Made by a program: the position numbers and the translations under genes | The notes under the pieces: model-generated | Seen by the model: only the letters and a program-made list of their open reading frames with translations | The model's database searches: none | Told to the model about the DNA's origin: nothing | Shown: piece after piece, positions 1-7,047 of the stretch | Numbering within the stretch: the stretch's first letter is position 1 | Layout: each line of letters opens with the position of its first letter | NCBI GenBank assembly: GCA_020345805.1 | Contig: CP070772.1 | Coordinates: forward strand, 2,227,772-2,264,532 | DNA: 36,761 nt | DNA from: Phycisphaerales bacterium | GTDB lineage: Bacteria > Planctomycetota > Phycisphaerae > Phycisphaerales > SM1A02 | Reading direction: 5' to 3'

Positions 1-1
1 T

Positions 2-478
2 GGCTTCAAGCGGCGCCTCGACACCATTGTCCGGATGATTCGGGCGGAGGCATGCGGCGGCGGCGCAGAGCCTCCCAAGCTGTTGGTGCAGTCGGGTTGT
101 GCGAGCTGCGGCAGTGCGATGTCCGGGAGTGCGACTTCCGGGGGTTGTGAAGTTCCGGTCGGGGGATGCACCGATCCCGGCCGGGGAGAGAATCCGTCGG
201 ACGAGAGCAGGCCGGTAGGCAATTGCCCGACCAGTCCCTGCCGCATCCTGCTCAATCTCAACGAATGCTGTGAGCGCGTGCCCGTACCTCCGCGCAAGCC
301 GGCCGAGAGCACGCCGCGCCTGTTTCTCCATAAGAATCCGACGCAACCGGCGATCATCGTCGATGCAAACGACGCGCGTCCGCAGGCCACTCGATCTGTC
401 GGGCATCGCGGTACGTGTCCGGCGCTTCCCCTTTTCGGCGAAGCCCTTCGCTCCACTTTCTGCATCTGGCTGAATTGA
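2..478 (+). CDS. 3' end of a cysteine-rich protein (partial)
   Basis: An open frame enters from the left edge and ends in TGA at 476-478. The first ATG is at 35, but the frame is open to base 2, so the real start is probably outside the window. The visible part has 12 or so cysteines, with short Cys-Gly pieces near its start and a stretch around residues 25-40 (PPKLLVQSGCASCG) resembling the spacer PRVVVKRSAGCGGG of the next gene. A later hydrophobic piece (CRILLNLNECC) loosely resembles CGECMLVILDIDGKIC there. I infer that it is a paralogue of the downstream cysteine-rich exported protein. No known domain was recognised and the function is unknown. The last third has weaker GC3 bias, so the C-terminal reading is less secure. 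Confidence 0.5.
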   Translation, partial: GFKRRLDTIVRMIRAEACGGGAEPPKLLVQSGCASCGSAMSGSATSGGCEVPVGGCTDPGRGENPSDESRPVGNCPTSPCRILLNLNECCERVPVPPRKPAESTPRLFLHKNPTQPAIIVDANDARPQATRSVGHRGTCPALPLFGEALRSTFCIWLN

Positions 479-549
479 CTCCGCGCAGTGGGAGCATTGC
501 GCGCTGACCGGATCAGCCCCCAGTCAGCCGTGCCGCCCCAGATTAACGC

Positions 550-577
550 TTTAGTCGCGGGCTTTCCGCGGTATAAT
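550..577 (+). promoter_or_regulatory. Promoter with consensus -10 box
   Basis: A perfect TATAAT lies at 572-577. The best -35 candidate is TTTAGT at 550-555 with a 16 bp spacer, a poor match to TTGACA. Transcription would start near 584 and give a leader of about 105 nt before the cysteine-rich gene at 688. A consensus -10 in such GC-rich DNA is uncommon and suggests sustained expression. Confidence 0.6.
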
Positions 578-579
578 GG

Positions 580-616
580 CTTCCCGGTGATGGGCCGGAA
601 GTGGCCCGCAGGGAAG
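580..616 (+). promoter_or_regulatory. 5'-leader two-part hairpin
   Basis: CTTCCC (580-585) can pair with GGGAAG (611-616), enclosing an inner stem GGGCC (592-596) and GGCCC (603-607) with a 6-nt loop. It lies right at the predicted start of the leader of the cysteine-rich gene. It may stabilise the mRNA 5' end or act in regulation. No known riboswitch class was recognised. Confidence 0.35.
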
Positions 617-687
617 ATGAATCTGGATTGAATGCTCGCCCCGTCGACAACATTCGGCCGTGGGCGCGCTAAGACGGAGTTGATTAA

Positions 688-1623
688 ATGAAGTATCTGA
701 CTGTTCGTATGTTGGTTCTGGTTCTCCTGGTGGCTGTCGGCTGTACGGCCGCCGACGCCGAAGGGAAAATCCTTTCAACCTCCTCGGTCAAGGGCCAGTG
801 CGGTCAGCCGGCCGTTCAGAAGGTCGTCCAGTGCGGCGGCGATGCCGGGTGCGGCGAGAAAGCCCAGTGCGGCACCGCGTGTGACGCTGACGCCAAGTGC
901 AAGAGCGCCTGCGGCACGGTCGCCCAGTGTGGCGATGCCTGCGGCGATGCCGGCAAGTGCGCAACCGCCTGCGCCGGTGACACCAAATGCGCAACCGCCT
1001 GCGCCGACATGGCCCAGTGCAAGAGTGCCTGCGGCGACGCCGGCCAGTGCGCAACCGCCTGCGCCGACATGGCCCAGTGCGGCAGCTCATGCAGCGGTGA
1101 GGTGGAACGCCGTATCGTTATCAAGCGTCTGGCGGATTGCGGTACCGCGCAGTGTGGCGATGCCGGCAAGTGCGCCAGCGCCTGCGCTGACATGGCCCAG
1201 TGCAAGACCGCCTGCGGCGACGCCGGAAAATGCGGCAGCGCTTGTGGTGATCTCGCACAGTGCGGCAGTCTCTGTGGCGGCGATGCGAAGCCGCGAGTCG
1301 TCGTCAAGCGTTCCGCGGGCTGCGGCGGCGGGCAATGCGGCTCTCCGGCCGGCGGTGACGGCCCCCGCGCAATCAAGGTCCTCAGCGTCGTGGACTGCGG
1401 CGAGTGCATGCTCGTGATCCTCGACATCGACGGCAAGATCTGTGTACTGCAACCCAGGCAGATCAACCGCATGGGCGGATCCTGCGGCCCCGCCGCCGGA
1501 TGCGGTCAGAGCTGCGGCGATTCGGCCGGAGCTCCTTGCGGCCCTCCTCCCTGTGGCGATGTCGATGAGGCCCCGTGCGATGAGAAGCCGAAGACGGTGA
1601 TTCGCAGACTCATTCGGCGCTGA
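688..1623 (+). CDS. Exported repeat protein with 41 cysteines
   Basis: This 311-residue protein starts with a clear export signal (MKYLTVRMLVLVLLVAVGC). The cysteine at residue 19 may be a lipobox, although cleavage after ADA at about residue 24 is also possible. GGAG lies 8 nt before the ATG. The body has two blocks of a strict 10-residue repeat, C-x3-C-x5: eight units at residues 61-135 and four at 156-196, with typical units such as CATACADMAQ. The blocks are separated and followed by basic, beta-prone spacers (RRIVIKRLADCG near 141, PRVVVKRSAGCG near 202, PKTVIRRLIRR at the C-terminus). A hydrophobic segment near residues 233-250 (CGECMLVILDIDGKIC) resembles the core of a small beta domain. 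The regular cysteines could bind metal, as in metallothioneins, or form a disulfide ladder. An exported protein favours disulfides or extracytoplasmic metal binding. No family was recognised. The convergent neighbour is a seleno-redoxin gene. Confidence 0.85.
   Translation: MKYLTVRMLVLVLLVAVGCTAADAEGKILSTSSVKGQCGQPAVQKVVQCGGDAGCGEKAQCGTACDADAKCKSACGTVAQCGDACGDAGKCATACAGDTKCATACADMAQCKSACGDAGQCATACADMAQCGSSCSGEVERRIVIKRLADCGTAQCGDAGKCASACADMAQCKTACGDAGKCGSACGDLAQCGSLCGGDAKPRVVVKRSAGCGGGQCGSPAGGDGPRAIKVLSVVDCGECMLVILDIDGKICVLQPRQINRMGGSCGPAAGCGQSCGDSAGAPCGPPPCGDVDEAPCDEKPKTVIRRLIRR
868..1275 (+). repeat. 30-bp coding tandem repeats (Cys units)
   Basis: Two blocks, 868-1092 and 1153-1275, encode 10-residue C-x3-C-x5 units in tandem. 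Some units are still identical at DNA level: bases 991-1020 (reading GCAACCGCCTGC then GCCGACATGGCCCAGTGC, with the last two thirds slightly varied) and 1051-1080 share the same ending, and the unit ending at 1200 repeats it again. The near identity points to recent unit duplication within the gene. Confidence 0.8.
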
Positions 1624-1684
1624 TGGATGCTGCATTCACGGCGGCGACGTGATCGTCAGCCGCCTGATGGGCGCAGTTGATGAA

Positions 1685-1719
1685 ACAGGCCGGGCCCGCG
1701 TGAATCGGGTCCGGCCTGT
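1685..1719. terminator. Bidirectional terminator hairpin
   Basis: ACAGGCCGGGCCCG (1685-1698) pairs with CGGGTCCGGCCTGT (1706-1719): 14 pairs including one G-U, with a 7-nt loop. It lies between the ends of two convergent genes. T-rich tracts are short on both sides (CTGTC on plus, TTTCATC on minus), so termination may be less than complete. Confidence 0.75.
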
Positions 1720-1740
1720 CTGTCATCGTCAGGCGGGAGA

Positions 1741-2820
1741 CTACTGTGACTTGACCTTCCGCGGCTTGGGGGTCTCCACCTCGCCCTTCAGGGCCTTCTG
1801 GAGCATCTCCAGATCGGCCTCGCCCACGATGCGTCCCTCGGGATCGAACAGGACTATCGTCGGATAGTATTTGACGTCGTACTGCTTGGTCGTCTTACCC
1901 GTGCCGTCGAGAAGGATCGGGAACGGCAGATCCTCTCCATTCCAGCGATTCTCCTTCACCGGGATCAGCGCCTTGTCCAGCTCCTCGAACGTCTTGATGC
2001 CCGGCTCATGGAAGGCCAGGATCTCGAACTTGTCGGACTTGTTCTCTCGGTAAAACTCACTCAGCTTCGGCAAACTGCCGGCGGTGCACGGCCCTCACCA
2101 GTATCCCCAGAACTCCACGAGCAGCCATTTGCCCTTGAAGTTCCTGACCTGTGCGGCGTCCTTCGCCACGCCTCGTGTGTCCGTGACGGTCCAGTCTTCA
2201 ACCGTCAGACCCCGATTCATCGCGATGAACGAGCCGGGCAGATCGACCTCGCCCATATCGTGAATCCGCTTTGCCGGATCCAGCGCGATGGTGCCGTCGC
2301 TGCGCTTTACGTCCGAGCCATATATTCGGTATGCCCATTCACCCGGCGGGAGCTTCAGGTTCACTTCTCCGTTTTCTGAGCTGGACATCGCCGCCTGATG
2401 GCCACCGCATCGCCAGTATGCCGTGAACTCGCCGGCATCCCCCCCAAGGTCCGAGCAGATGAAGCGGCCGCGCACCTGAACCGACGGCCCCAGAGTGATG
2501 ATGACCCTCTCTTCCTGCTCCGGGTTGACGGTTGCCGCTCCGGCGAGATCCCCGTCTTCGGCGTAGGCGAGCAGGAATTGAGGCCTGCCTCGGTCACCCG
2601 CCTCAAACTTGAACTTGCCGTCCTCATCCACGGCGATGTCGCCCATGGCGATCGGCAGGTCCTCCGTCCACCGCCACATCGTGCTGAGCTGAACCTCGGC
2701 GACCGGGTTGCCCCCGGCGTCCACCACCCGGCCTTCTACGACCGCCCCTGAGGCGGCGCCCCCCGCCGACCAGGCCGCGGCCGCGGCGAGGCTCAAGGAA
2801 ATCAGGGTTCTTCTGTACAT
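1741..2820 (-). CDS. Exported TlpA-like seleno-redoxin (UGA = Sec)
   Basis: The gene reads as one frame of 359 residues if the in-frame UGA at 2095-2097 is decoded as selenocysteine (residue 242). The start is the ATG at 2818-2820, with GGAG 8 nt upstream, followed by a signal peptide (MYRRTLISLSLAAAAAWSAG). Residues 25-110 look like a carboxypeptidase-regulatory/CnaB-type beta sandwich (VVEGRVVDAGGNPVAEVQLS). Residues 215-345 are a TlpA-type thioredoxin fold: FKGKWLLVEFWGYW-U-GPCTAGSLPKLSEFY, then the cis-proline segment VKYYPTIVLFDPEG. In TlpA proteins the motif is W-C-x-P-C, so UGA sits exactly where the attacking cysteine belongs, and the resolving C245 is intact. Coding continues without frameshift to TAG at 1741-1743. 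The enzyme would reduce or exchange disulfides outside the cytoplasm. A nonsense mutation or a sequencing error is the alternative, but the exact position argues against it. No Sec machinery genes lie in the window. Confidence 0.85.
2062..2082 (-). promoter_or_regulatory. Candidate bacterial SECIS hairpins
   Basis: Just after the UGA the mRNA can form either of two overlapping hairpins. One has stem CGGC/GCCG with loop AGUUU starting 19 nt after UGA, extended by GC/GC across an AA bulge (2064-2082). The other has stem CAGUUU/AAGCUG with loop GCCG starting 24 nt after UGA (2062-2077). Bacterial SECIS elements carry a small apical loop with a G in its first two positions about 16-37 nt after UGA, and both candidates meet this. 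Both are short, so the structure is only suggestive. Confidence 0.5.
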
Positions 2821-3069
2821 GGTGACTCTCCGTTTCTTGCCCGTCATCGCGCTCCGCGAACCGGAAGGCCTGTCCGTCGGAGCGCATCTGCGCCGCCGCA
2901 GGCCTTTGTCGATATTCAACAGCTTAGCGTATCAGCTTGCTCGGCCAACCTCGAAATCCGTCCGGCGAGGGACAAACCGGCCGCCAGGCCGTCTTTCGGA
3001 CCGGCCGGTCCCTCTGGGGGAGCGATCTCCCCACGGCTCGCGGCGCTTCTCAGTCGCCGCATTCCTGAA

Positions 3070-3143
3070 CGCGCCCGACAGGACTCGAACCTGTGACCTT
3101 CGGTTTAGGAAACCGGTGCTCTGTCCGACTGAGCTACGGGCGC
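3070..3143 (-). tRNA. tRNA-Arg (anticodon CCT)
   Basis: The minus strand folds as a cloverleaf. The acceptor stem is GCGCCCG/CGGGCGC, the D stem GCTC/GAGC, the anticodon loop TTCCTAA gives CCT, and the T arm is ACAGG-TTCGAGT-CCTGT. The discriminator base is G and CCA is not encoded. The first anticodon-stem pair (C-A) is mismatched. It reads AGG codons. Confidence 0.93.
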
Positions 3144-3152
3144 CGAGACGGG

Positions 3153-3158
3153 ATTCTA
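3153..3158 (-). promoter_or_regulatory. -10 box for tRNA-Arg
   Basis: On the minus strand TAGAAT (five of six consensus bases) ends 9 nt before the first base of the tRNA, which places the start of transcription a few bases upstream of it. No good -35 was seen. The 10-nt palindrome GTCTGCAGAC lies in the spacer at 3163-3172. Confidence 0.4.
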
Positions 3159-3424
3159 ACCGGTCTGCAGACGTTTTTCGCGGTCGGACCGGGACGTTTC
3201 CCGAAGTTGATTCGAAGGGCGGCGATTCCGATTCGACCGCCGTTCCTCAATCGCCGAGCTTCCGGCGGAACGGGTCGGCGGGGAGCCGCCTGCGATCCGC
3301 TCGTTGCCTCTGAATCGTTTATGATGGCCGGTCGACAGGCAGAGACCGAACGCGACAGGGTGATCGGGCGGACTGGGCCTGTAGCCGCCTCGCAAGCGGT
3401 CCACAAGAAGGCGAGGATTGGGAA

Positions 3425-5443
3425 ATGTCGGGAATCATGAACTACTCAAGGATTTCGGCGATCGTGATCGTGGCGGCGGCCATCTCTCAGCCGGCCGCGG
3501 CGGGCGAGGAATTCAGCTACGTCGACCTGGTCAATCGCATGCTGGACCTGGAGCAGTTGGCGGTCCTGCCCCTGGACGGCGAGCGGGGGGCGATGCAGTC
3601 CAGCTATGACCGGGCCAGCAAGTACGACGAGGCGACGGGCAAGTATGTCGAGTGGGCCGCCAACCGTGATGGGGGCCAGTACATCCGCAAGGAGGGCGAC
3701 AACTTCGTCTTCGCGGAGATGGAGGGACCGGGCTGCATCTGGCGCATCTGGTCGGCCCTGGCCAAGCAGGGGCACGTCAAGATCTACCTCGACGGAGAGC
3801 AAGAGCCGACCATCGACATGGCCTTCGATCACTACTTCGACGGCAAGCATGCGCCGTTTGACTATCCCGCGCTGGCTTACACCGCCGCCCGCGGGCGCAA
3901 TCTGTATCTGCCGATTCCCTATCAGAAGTCGTGCAAGATCGTCGCGGAGCCGGAGTGGGGAGCATACTTCCAGTTCACCTACACGGAATTCCCCAAGGGC
4001 ACGAAGGTCCCGACGTTTACGCGCGACCTGCCCGCGGATGCCATCGCGGCGCTGAAACGCGTCGATCAGTTCCTCGGCGAGAAGCTGGGACAGGACCCCT
4101 CTCCGCCGCGCAGGGGTCAGAAGACCATCAAGGACACGCTGGTGATCCCGGCCGGATCCGCGGTGAGGGTGGCCCGCCTGGCCGGTCCCCGCGCGATCAC
4201 CGCGCTGAAGATCAAGATGGGTTTCGCGGACCGTGAAGATGAGATGGCGGCCCTGCGCAAGCTCGTTCTCAGGGCTACCTGGGACGGGCAGGACGAGCCG
4301 GCCGTGTGGTGCCCGCTGGGCGATTTCTTCGGAACCGCCCCGGGCGTCAACTACTACCGGTCGCTTCCCGTGGGAATGACTGACGACGGCTTCTACAGCT
4401 ACTGGTTTATGCCGTTCGGAAGCGATGCGCAAATCGAGTTGGTCAACGAGGATGTGACGGAACGAACCGTAGAGCTTGAACTTGCTCACGCTCCACTATC
4501 GAGGCCGTTCGACGAGTACGGCTACTTCCACTGCAAATGGCACCGCGATCTGCAGCCGGTGAGCGAGGACCGCTGGCCGGACTGGGAAATCCTCCGTACC
4601 ACCGGCCGGGGACGCTTCGTGGGGGTGATGCTGCACGTGTGGAACCCCCGCGGCGGATGGTGGGGCGAGGGCGATGAGAAGTTCTTCGTGGACGGCGAGA
4701 AGTTCCCCTCGACCTTCGGCACCGGCAGCGAGGACTACTTCGGCTACGCCTGGTGCACCCCCGCCCTGTTCCACCGGCCGTACCACAACCAGACCATGAC
4801 GGAGAACAACGCCGGCCACCAGTCCGTCAACCGCTGGCAGATCATCGACAACGTTCCGTTCCACAAATCATTCGACGCGTATATCGAGAAGTACTATCCC
4901 ACCAACAAGCCGACGCTTTATGCCTGCACCGCCTACTGGTATCTCTCGCCCGATGGCGTGGATCATCTCGGTCCCGTTCCGGTAAATGAGCGGCACGGTT
5001 ATTACGTAAGGCCGCCGATTGTCGCGGGCGGGTATCAGGTGATCGGGAAGCCCAGGGGCACGGTTCGGACCCAGGACATGCGGTACTACGGCGAAGGCAA
5101 GTGGAGAAACAACGACCAGCTCTGGTGGACCGACGCCAAACCGGCCGACACGCTCGATCTGATTCTGCCCGTGCAGAAGGAGGGGCGATACCGCGTAAGG
5201 GCGGCATTGACCAGGGCCAACGACTACGGAATCGTGCAGCTCTACCTTGATGATGCCGAGATCGGCGGGCCGATCGACCTGTACAATCCGGACGTGGTAC
5301 CGACCGGCCCGTTGCCGCTGGGAGTCGCCGAACTCACCGCCGGTGATCACAAACTGACCATCAAAATCCTCGGCGCCAACGACAACGCGGTCAAGAGCTA
5401 TATGTTCGGCCTGGACAGGATCATCCTCACGCCGGATCGATGA
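3425..5443 (+). CDS. GH172 (DUF2961) exported furanosidase
   Basis: The 672-residue protein carries a signal peptide (MNYSRISAIVIVAAAISQ, cleavage near AAA-GEE) and a full DUF2961 domain at about residues 30-500, now glycoside hydrolase family 172. Family members act on D-furanosides, such as alpha-D-fructofuranosides, inulobiose dianhydride and D-arabinan. The stretch WGEGDEKFFVDGE followed by GTGSEDYFGYAW contains E415 and E436, 21 residues apart. This matches the spacing of the catalytic Glu pair I recall for a bifidobacterial GH172 enzyme. Residues about 575-670 form a beta-rich C-terminal domain (YRVRAALTRANDYGIVQLYL onward) resembling a carbohydrate-binding module. GAGG precedes the ATG by 8 nt. 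An alternative ATG lies at 3437. The sugar ABC genes start 53 nt downstream on the same strand. The exact substrate is unknown. Confidence 0.9.
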   Translation: MSGIMNYSRISAIVIVAAAISQPAAAGEEFSYVDLVNRMLDLEQLAVLPLDGERGAMQSSYDRASKYDEATGKYVEWAANRDGGQYIRKEGDNFVFAEMEGPGCIWRIWSALAKQGHVKIYLDGEQEPTIDMAFDHYFDGKHAPFDYPALAYTAARGRNLYLPIPYQKSCKIVAEPEWGAYFQFTYTEFPKGTKVPTFTRDLPADAIAALKRVDQFLGEKLGQDPSPPRRGQKTIKDTLVIPAGSAVRVARLAGPRAITALKIKMGFADREDEMAALRKLVLRATWDGQDEPAVWCPLGDFFGTAPGVNYYRSLPVGMTDDGFYSYWFMPFGSDAQIELVNEDVTERTVELELAHAPLSRPFDEYGYFHCKWHRDLQPVSEDRWPDWEILRTTGRGRFVGVMLHVWNPRGGWWGEGDEKFFVDGEKFPSTFGTGSEDYFGYAWCTPALFHRPYHNQTMTENNAGHQSVNRWQIIDNVPFHKSFDAYIEKYYPTNKPTLYACTAYWYLSPDGVDHLGPVPVNERHGYYVRPPIVAGGYQVIGKPRGTVRTQDMRYYGEGKWRNNDQLWWTDAKPADTLDLILPVQKEGRYRVRAALTRANDYGIVQLYLDDAEIGGPIDLYNPDVVPTGPLPLGVAELTAGDHKLTIKILGANDNAVKSYMFGLDRIILTPDR

Positions 5444-5496
5444 GATGAGGCGTCCGCGTCCGGGCTCGAAACCCCTGTCGATCATCCGATCAGAGA

Positions 5497-7047
5497 ATGC
5501 CCACAGAGTCTGAACAGAACGTTCCGCCGCTGGTGCAGATGACCGGGATCACCAAACGCTTCGGGCACGTGACGGTGCTGCATGAGGTGTCGTTCGATGT
5601 CCGGGCCGGCGAGGTGCACGTTCTGGCGGGGGAAAACGGCGCGGGCAAGAGCACGCTGATCAAGATCCTCGCCGGCGTGCATTCCGATTTCGAGGGCGCG
5701 ATCGAAATTGAGGGCAAGCCCGTTCGCCCCGCCTCGCCTCTGGAAGCCAACGCCCTGGGCGTGGCGGTGATTCACCAGGAGCTGTCGCTCGTTCCCTCCA
5801 TGAGCGTGGCCGACAACATCTTCCTCGGACGGTCGGTCACCCACGGCGGGTTTGTCAGCGATCGCGTTCAGCGTGATGCGTCACGCGATCTGATGGCGAG
5901 GTTCGGCATCAACGTGGATGTCGATCAGCTTGTCGAAGATCTGCCCATCGCCACCCAGCAGTTGATCGAGATTGCCAAGGCCCTCAGTCACGAGGCGAAG
6001 ATCATCGTGATGGACGAGCCGACCAGCGCTCTCAGCGCGCCGGAAGTCGAGAAGCTCTTCGGGCTCATCGCCCAGCTCAAGGAGCGCGGCTGCGGCATCG
6101 TCTATATCTCCCACAAGATGGAGGAGATCGAGCGCATCGCAGATCGCATCACCGTCCTGCGGGACGGCCGGTTCGTCGGCTGCGACGACGCCTCGGCCCT
6201 GCCGGTTAGGAAGATCATCAACTGGATGGTCGGTCGCGACATCGAGCAGCAGTTCCCTCGTCACACCCCCGGACTCGGTAGCGAACGGCTACGGATCGAG
6301 GACTTCACCGTGCCCGGCGAGGGACGCCACGCCCGGCCGGTGGTCGATGGGGCAAGCCTCCATGTGCGGGCGGGTGAGATCGTCTCGCTCGCCGGTCTTC
6401 AGGGCTCGGGAGCCAGCGAGCTGCTCTGGGGGATCTTCGGTGCCCGCGGCAGGAACGACTCCGGCCGCGTGCTGCTGGATGGCGCGCCCCTGGCCATCCG
6501 CTCGCCTCACCATGCCATCTCAAACGGCATCGCGCTGCTGACCAACGATCGCAAGGCCACGGGACTGGTCCTGTCGATGTCGGTCATCGCCAACGCGGTG
6601 ATGGCGGATCTTCCGCGACTGTCACCCTTAGGCCTGCGCAGCCCGGCCCGGGAGATGCTGGCTGCTGATCGCACCGCCGAACGCCTCAATCTCCGCGCTG
6701 CTTCGTTGCAGATGGAAGTGAACGAGCTGTCGGGCGGCAATCAGCAGAAAGTCGCCCTGGCCAAGTGGATGCAGACCGAGCCGAAGCTCCTGCTCCTGGA
6801 TGAACCCACCCGAGGAATCGACGTGGGGGCCAAACGCGAGGTTTACCAGCTCATGAACGACTGGACCGCGCGGGGAATCGCTATCCTGATGATCACTTCG
6901 GAGTTGCCGGAGCTGCTGGCGATGAGCGATCGGATCGTGGTCATGCATCGTGGACGCATCACCGCTCATTACACTCGCGAGGAGGCCACGGCCGATGCGA
7001 TCATGGAGGCCGCGATGGGCAGGCAGATGGAGACAATGAGCGCGTGA
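5497..7047 (+). CDS. Sugar ABC importer, ATP-binding protein
   Basis: This 516-residue protein has two tandem ABC domains, as in RbsA, MglA, XylG and YtfR. The first has Walker A GENGAGKST (about residue 47), Walker B IIVMDEPTSAL and a weak signature (LPIATQQLIEIAKA). The second has a degenerate Walker A (GLQGSGASELL, lacking the Lys), a good signature LSGGNQQKVALAKW and Walker B LLLLDEPTRGIDVG. One competent and one degenerate nucleotide site is usual for this family. It powers uptake of a monosaccharide through the permease encoded next. Its stop codon overlaps the permease GTG start, which implies translational coupling. The sugar cannot be read from this subunit. Confidence 0.93.
   Translation: MPTESEQNVPPLVQMTGITKRFGHVTVLHEVSFDVRAGEVHVLAGENGAGKSTLIKILAGVHSDFEGAIEIEGKPVRPASPLEANALGVAVIHQELSLVPSMSVADNIFLGRSVTHGGFVSDRVQRDASRDLMARFGINVDVDQLVEDLPIATQQLIEIAKALSHEAKIIVMDEPTSALSAPEVEKLFGLIAQLKERGCGIVYISHKMEEIERIADRITVLRDGRFVGCDDASALPVRKIINWMVGRDIEQQFPRHTPGLGSERLRIEDFTVPGEGRHARPVVDGASLHVRAGEIVSLAGLQGSGASELLWGIFGARGRNDSGRVLLDGAPLAIRSPHHAISNGIALLTNDRKATGLVLSMSVIANAVMADLPRLSPLGLRSPAREMLAADRTAERLNLRAASLQMEVNELSGGNQQKVALAKWMQTEPKLLLLDEPTRGIDVGAKREVYQLMNDWTARGIAILMITSELPELLAMSDRIVVMHRGRITAHYTREEATADAIMEAAMGRQMETMSA

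Noticed and set aside
270..473. Small Arg/Ser-rich frame at the left edge
   Set aside because: It overlaps the cysteine-rich frame in another phase, and its Arg-rich composition is typical of a shadow.
868..1275. CRISPR or satellite repeat
   Set aside because: The 30-bp periodicity stays in frame and encodes a regular cysteine pattern, so it is a coding repeat.
1741..2919. Two separate genes, or a pseudogene, at the TlpA-like locus
   Set aside because: The downstream piece would begin at a TTG inside the redoxin helix with no ribosome site, and the frame is unchanged across UGA. A decayed gene would not be expected to place its only stop exactly at the redox Cys.
3070..3143. tRNA-linked integrated element
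   Set aside because: No integrase and no repeat of the tRNA 3' end was seen within the window.
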